From a candidate division Zixibacteria bacterium 4484_93 (GTDB lineage Bacteria > UBP14 > UBA6098 > 4484-93): a DNA stretch of 9,279 nucleotides. The position numbers and the translations under genes were made by a program. Below, piece after piece: positions 6,230 through 9,279 of this stretch. The first letter of the stretch is position 1. Every line of letters begins with the position of its first letter. The notes below the pieces were generated by a model. It worked only from the letters and a program-made list of their open reading frames with translations. It ran no database searches and was not told the origin of the DNA. The stretch is from contig NATO01000124.1 in the NCBI GenBank assembly GCA_002085385.1, positions 1 to 9,279 on the forward strand, written 5' to 3'.

Positions 6230-7147
6230 CTACCTTACGCTGTCAGGATATATCTTCACATCCTGCGATTGGAGCATCTTCGAGAGGAGCTCCTGCTCCT
6301 TTTCCTTGAGTTTCTCCTCTGCATAAAGTTGGTTCACTGTCGCTTTTACCTCATTGAAGCTTTTCCCCTCAAATTCATCCTTGTGGGCATCGTAATACAG
6401 TCGCAGGTCAGATTCCGTCGGTTTTATCTCCTTCCCTATATTTCTCTTATAGTATTCCTGAAGGAGGATTTGCTTCTTGATGTTTTCTATGGTTTCTGCG
6501 ACCTCCGGTTCCTGTTCAAGCCCTGCTCGGACGGCAGCCTCATATACAAGCTCTTGTGCAACATAACTCGACAAAAATTGCTTCTTGCCCGTCCTGCCTG
6601 CAAACTGCTTCTTCATCTGTTCAGGGAGATTATTGTAAGCCTTATCCAGCTCCCGGAGAGATATTCTCCTCTTACCAAGCTCGGCGACAACGACATCGCC
6701 CGGACGGATATCCTCTGTCTTCTCCACGGATGTTGCCCTCTCAAGCTCTCTCTGTGCCTGCGCTGACTCTCCTGTATGCTCCAGACAGGTGACAATCCTC
6801 TTCTGTACATCGGATAAGAGATGAGATTTGGGGTATAATTCACGCAGTTTCAGGAATTGTGCGAGTGCATTAGAGTAATCTCGCAGGTCATCCATATAAA
6901 TCGTTCCAATTGTGTAGATTATGTTTTCTGCCTTCTCTCTGTCGAGCTTGCCCTTTTCCAGGAGCTTCTCGTATGTCCCGATAGCCTGGTTATACAGACC
7001 TGAATCCCTGAGCCTGCTTGCATAGCCTATCAGCGTGGATAATTTCTCTTCCTTGGTCCCCCTTGTGGAAACCCAGGTTAGAATGGAGAACAGGAATATC
7101 AGAACGAGGAGAACAATAATGACAATATCGAGAAGTTTGTTATTCAT
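6230..7147 (-). CDS. Membrane-anchored TPR and SurA-like protein without parvulin domain
   Basis: A 305-aa protein. A membrane span lies at 6-27 with no clear cleavage site, so it is a likely anchor. TPR-like helices follow at about 33-138 (YNQAIGTYEKLLEKG, YSNALAQFLKLRELYP). A SurA/PpiC-type N-terminal chaperone region covers about 150-260: VVAELGKRRISLRELDKAY, QELVYEAAVRAGL, and SDLRLYYDAHKDEF. In SurA/PrsA-type proteins the parvulin isomerase domain (about 90 residues) follows this YY..H.DEF point. Here the chain goes directly to the usual C-terminal helix (SFNEVKATVNQLYAEEKLKE). No isomerase activity is expected; a holdase or scaffold role is inferred. A strong ribosome site AAGGAGG (7152-7158) precedes the ATG by 4 nt. 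It is not a standard member of the Bat cluster. Confidence 0.8.
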   Translation of the reverse strand: MNNKLLDIVIIVLLVLIFLFSILTWVSTRGTKEEKLSTLIGYASRLRDSGLYNQAIGTYEKLLEKGKLDREKAENIIYTIGTIYMDDLRDYSNALAQFLKLRELYPKSHLLSDVQKRIVTCLEHTGESAQAQRELERATSVEKTEDIRPGDVVVAELGKRRISLRELDKAYNNLPEQMKKQFAGRTGKKQFLSSYVAQELVYEAAVRAGLEQEPEVAETIENIKKQILLQEYYKRNIGKEIKPTESDLRLYYDAHKDEFEGKSFNEVKATVNQLYAEEKLKEKEQELLSKMLQSQDVKIYPDSVR

Positions 7148-7151
7148 CTTT

Positions 7152-7158
7152 CCTCCTT
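7152..7158 (-). promoter_or_regulatory. Ribosome binding site of the TPR/SurA-like gene
   Basis: AAGGAGG lies 4 nt before the ATG at 7147 and directly after the stop of the DUF58 fragment. It should allow independent initiation even though the upstream gene is broken. Confidence 0.7.
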
Positions 7159-7599
7159 TTAGAATCTTCTCTCCCTCCTGCGGAAGAAACTTACGAGCTT
7201 CGGCAGGTAGTCGGTGTCGGTTGAGACTTCTATTGTGTCCAATCCGATGGAGTTGAATATGTTCTTTCTCTTCTCTGTCGAGGCGATAGCACTTTCTGAG
7301 AACTGTTTAACAAGGTTCATATCCTTGGTGTCGAGCAGCAACATCTCGCCTGTCTCGGCATCCTCAAGTTCGATAAGCCCGATAGAGGGGAGGCTTGTTT
7401 CTCTTGGGTCGGTTATGACCACAGGGATTATGTCGTGCTTCTTGCCGGCTATGGCGAGCGGTTTTTCATACCCCTCCGCAATGAAATCCGAGACGAGGAA
7501 AGAGATAGTGTGTTTCTGTGTCACCCGAAGGAGGAACTCGAGAGAGGCTGCAATGTCGGTTTTTTTATCCTGTGGCTTATAGTATAAAAGCTCTGACAT
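7159..7599 (-). pseudogene. DUF58 protein, 3' fragment
   Basis: Reads as the C-terminal part of a DUF58 protein in a different frame from the 5' fragment. It begins (M)SELLYYKPQDKKTDIAASLE, which matches the family's "IRE-hydrophobic-x-x-KP...TDI..ALE" region, then FLVSDFI, KHDIIPVVITDPRE, LPSIGLIELEDAETGE and the basic end FFRRRERR. The part is 146 codons from the ATG at 7599, but that ATG has no good ribosome site and is probably just in-frame sequence at the junction. Re-initiation after the upstream stop (7577-7579, which lies inside this fragment) is possible. Without the first half of the vWA domain, normal function is unlikely. Confidence 0.8.
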
Positions 7600-7771
7600 T
7601 CCAGTCTATCGTTCTGATGTCGTCTCCAAAGGAGTATTCCCTTACCTCGGAGAATTCGACTCCTCTCCCTTTGAAAACGCTGTGGTATTCACCGGAGAAG
7701 ATATCGTTGACGAGTCGACGTGTCCTGAGGTCGATGCGTCTTATGCGCTTCAGTATCTCCTTTGGTATCAT
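7577..7771 (-). pseudogene. DUF58 protein, 5' fragment
   Basis: A 64-codon piece with the well-conserved DUF58 N-terminus: IRRIDLRTRRLVND, FSGEYHSVFKGRG, EFSEVREYSFGDD and IRTIDWNV. After V59 the reading passes into unrelated codons (RAFIL) and stops at 7577-7579. A full family member is about 290 residues, so this is the first fifth. It begins 2 nt after the last base of the moxR stop-codon triplet region (one base between TGA and ATG), which is the usual MoxR-DUF58 pairing. In intact systems DUF58 proteins are vWA-type partners of MoxR. Here the product would lack the whole metal-binding fold. Confidence 0.82.
7588..7600 (-). other. Deletion and frameshift junction inside the DUF58 gene
   Basis: On the minus strand TGG-AAT-GTC (Trp-Asn-Val, frame 1) runs into GAG-CTT-TTA-TAC-TAT (Glu-Leu-Leu-Tyr-Tyr, frame 2). 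In the family these motifs are about 85 residues apart, and the missing part contains the DxSxS motif. The missing length cannot be a multiple of three, since the frame changes. Confidence 0.75.
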
Positions 7772-7772
7772 A

Positions 7773-8762
7773 TCAGGGGACCTCTATTCTGTTAACTATC
7801 TTGCGGATAATATCCTCGGATGTCATCTCCTCTGCTTCTGCCTCATAAGTGACGATAACCCTGTGTCTCAATACATCGAACAGCATCGCCCTGACATCCT
7901 CCGGTGTAACATAACCTCTGTGGTTGATGAATGCATGAGCACGAGCGACCTTTTTGAGGTATATGCTTGCTCTCGGTGATGCTCCCCAGGCGATGAGGTC
8001 GGATAGCTCCTCCATTCCATATTTCTCTGGCTGTCGTGTGGCGAAGACGATATCGAGAATGTAGTCGTCTATCTTCTCATCGACATAGATTCTCTTGACC
8101 ACCTCCCTTGCAGTGAGTATCTCCTTCGGCTCGACCACAGGCTCGATAGGAATGAAGTTTTTCTCCGAATAGACTCTCATAATCTGCTTCTCTTCATCCT
8201 TCTTTGGATAATCTATGAGTACCTTCAGCATAAATCGGTCGACCTGTGCCTCAGGGAGCGGATATGTTCCCTGCTGCTCGATAGGATTTTCTGTTGCCAT
8301 AACGAGGAACGGTGAATCGAGCTTGAATGTCTCATCGCCGATAGTCACCTGTCGTTCCTGCATTGCCTCGAGCAGTGCCGACTGCACCTTTGCTGGTGCG
8401 CGGTTTATCTCGTCGGCAAGGATGATATTGGAGAATATCGGTCCTTTTTTGGTGATGAACTCACCCGTCTGGTGATTATAGACGAGTGTGCCGATTATGT
8501 CTGCGGGCAGGAGGTCTGGTGTGAACTGAATTCTCTGGAAGTTTGTTTTGATAACATCGGAGAGTGTTCTGACGGCGAGTGTTTTGGCAAGCCCGGGAAC
8601 CCCCTCGAGCAGGATATGTCCATCGGATAAAAGTCCGACCAGTAGCCTGTCGATTAGTGCCTCCTGGCCGACTATCCTCCTGTGAATTGCCTCACGGAGC
8701 CTGTCGATGAACTCGCTCTCTTTTTCAATCTCGGCATTCAGCTTTACAATCTCCTCATTCAT
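7773..8762 (-). CDS. moxR: MoxR-family AAA+ ATPase
   Basis: A 329-aa cytosolic AAA+ ATPase of the MoxR family, full length. Visible motifs: VGQE (31-34), Walker A GVPGLAKT (54-61), the QFTPDLLPADIIGT stretch (79-92), Walker B ILADE (114-118) followed by INRAPAKVQSALLEAMQE, sensor 1 in ATENP (156-160), EAQVDRF (171-177, arginine-finger region) and sensor 2 GASPRAS (260-266), then the helical lid. Start at 8762 is set by AAGGAGG (8768-8774) 5 nt upstream; longer in-frame extension to 8855 is rejected because it lies inside the upstream gene and shows no family sequence. It overlaps the upstream gene by 8 nt and ends one base before the DUF58 ATG. In this family the ATPase is thought to act as a chaperone for vWA proteins encoded beside it. 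Confidence 0.97.
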   Translation of the reverse strand: MNEEIVKLNAEIEKESEFIDRLREAIHRRIVGQEALIDRLLVGLLSDGHILLEGVPGLAKTLAVRTLSDVIKTNFQRIQFTPDLLPADIIGTLVYNHQTGEFITKKGPIFSNIILADEINRAPAKVQSALLEAMQERQVTIGDETFKLDSPFLVMATENPIEQQGTYPLPEAQVDRFMLKVLIDYPKKDEEKQIMRVYSEKNFIPIEPVVEPKEILTAREVVKRIYVDEKIDDYILDIVFATRQPEKYGMEELSDLIAWGASPRASIYLKKVARAHAFINHRGYVTPEDVRAMLFDVLRHRVIVTYEAEAEEMTSEDIIRKIVNRIEVP

Positions 8763-9279
8763 TGTCCCCTCCTTTGGGAAGATTTTCTTCGAGTATAGCT
8801 TCAAGCTTTCCGTATAATTCTTCTGTTTCGGCAGTGTCGAGCTTATGCCCGGCAAACTTTATCTTATCAAGTCTGGTAAGTATCCATTCGAACTTGGAGA
8901 AGCTCGGAACGCCGAGCTCACTCAAAGCCTGCACTAACTCCTCCGTCGAGGCGATTTCAGCGGGGATATCATATTCCCTCGCTATATATCTCCTCGTGAG
9001 CGTTGATATCCGTGTGATAAACTCATCCGGGTTCTCCTTCTCGAGCTGCTTTGCCTCCTTAAGCTTCTTCAGTAGCTCTTCCTCGAGTGGAACCTGTGTC
9101 TGCGGCAGTTTCTCTTCCTTCGGCCTGCGCCTCCGGATGATGATATAGGCTACAATAGCCAGAACCACAGCTACTATTACCACAATAATCCAGATAGAGA
9201 ACCCCCCCTCTTTAACCTTTACTGGTTCCTTTATCTCAACCTCAATCCTTGCCGTCGCGAGCTTGCGAGTTTTCCCTGC
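8755..9279 (-). CDS. BatD-like membrane protein, 3' part (5' end outside window)
   Basis: The frame is open to the right edge; 174 codons plus TGA are present, so this is a partial gene and the GTG at 9183 is not its start. Fragment residues 1-26 end a presumed outside domain (RIEVEIKEPVKVKEGG). A membrane span at about 27-48 is followed by RRRR. The cytosolic part (52-174) is helical with FITRISTLTRRYIAREYDIP, ASTEELVQAL and LDKIKFAGHKLD. These line up with the tail of the BatD-like protein at 5292-6224 (FFTQLSDILREYLEARF, STTSELLQQL, SDLVKFAKYI), so the two are paralogues of DUF4381 type. The stop overlaps the moxR start by 8 nt (ATGAATGA), indicating coupling. Probable role: membrane partner of the MoxR ATPase. 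Confidence 0.8.
   Translation of the reverse strand, partial: AGKTRKLATARIEVEIKEPVKVKEGGFSIWIIVVIVAVVLAIVAYIIIRRRRPKEEKLPQTQVPLEEELLKKLKEAKQLEKENPDEFITRISTLTRRYIAREYDIPAEIASTEELVQALSELGVPSFSKFEWILTRLDKIKFAGHKLDTAETEELYGKLEAILEENLPKGGDNE
8766..8775 (-). promoter_or_regulatory. Ribosome binding site of moxR
   Basis: AAAGGAGGGG ends 3 nt before the ATG at 8762, with core AAGGAGG at 5 nt. It lies inside the last codons of the upstream gene and fixes the moxR start. Confidence 0.75.

Noticed and set aside
6269..6766. Plus-strand open frame of 165 codons
   Set aside because: Antisense shadow of the TPR/SurA-like gene; its leucine, phenylalanine and cysteine-rich sequence is what antisense of Lys/Glu-rich helices gives, and it has no ribosome site of note.
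7577..7599. Programmed frameshift joining the two DUF58 pieces
   Set aside because: A simple shift would restore the frame but not the roughly 85 missing residues, so recoding cannot rebuild the protein.
8763..8855. Longer MoxR start at 8855
   Set aside because: The added 31 residues lie in the coding sequence of the upstream gene and show no family pattern. A strong AAGGAGG sits 5 nt before the ATG at 8762, and MNEEIVKLNAEIEKE is a normal MoxR beginning.
9181..9183. GTG at 9181-9183 as the start of the right-edge gene
   Set aside because: The frame stays open to the window edge and the GTG falls inside the membrane span, so the gene must begin outside the window.
9202..9208. Run of seven C (G on the coding strand) as a frameshift site
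   Set aside because: The frame reads sensibly on both sides (KVKEGGFSIW then the membrane span), so no shift is needed.

Overview
The window is one long minus-strand gene cluster, read from right to left. It is an extended Bat ("Bacteroides aerotolerance") operon of the MoxR AAA+/von Willebrand A (vWA) type. In transcription order it holds: the 3' end of a BatD-like membrane protein (cut by the right edge), a MoxR ATPase, a broken DUF58 gene, a membrane-anchored TPR/SurA-like protein, a second BatD-like membrane protein, then batA, batB, batC, batD and batE. Junctions are 1-14 nt gaps or short overlaps (ATGA/GTGA type), so the genes are almost certainly co-transcribed and translationally coupled. 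The operon promoter is beyond the right edge. The only non-coding stretch is positions 1-232, downstream of batE.

Organism: the coding sequence has mid-range GC, strong AAGGAGG ribosome sites, and the batABCDE order known from Bacteroidetes, spirochaetes and related candidate phyla. This points to a Gram-negative-type bacterium, perhaps of the FCB group or a neighbouring uncultured lineage. That placement is an inference and is weak; no marker gene is present.

How the parts fit: in this family the MoxR ATPase is thought to act as a chaperone that remodels or loads metal on vWA-domain partners (DUF58, BatA, BatB). BatA and BatB are inner-membrane vWA proteins. BatD and the two BatD-like proteins have beta-rich outside domains, one membrane span and a cytosolic helical domain. 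BatC and BatE carry TPR repeats outside the membrane. The TPR/SurA-like protein adds a chaperone-type domain without its isomerase module.

The most notable signals are two separate losses inside vWA domains. The DUF58 gene lacks about 85 codons, including the segment expected to hold the metal-binding DxSxS motif, and is frameshifted at the junction. BatB lacks about 67 residues in frame, removing the 2nd and 3rd metal-site (MIDAS) motifs, while the adjacent paralogue BatA is complete. Also of interest are three BatD-type proteins in one operon, a parvulin-less SurA-like subunit, and a nearly symmetric set of four short repeats in the region downstream of batE.
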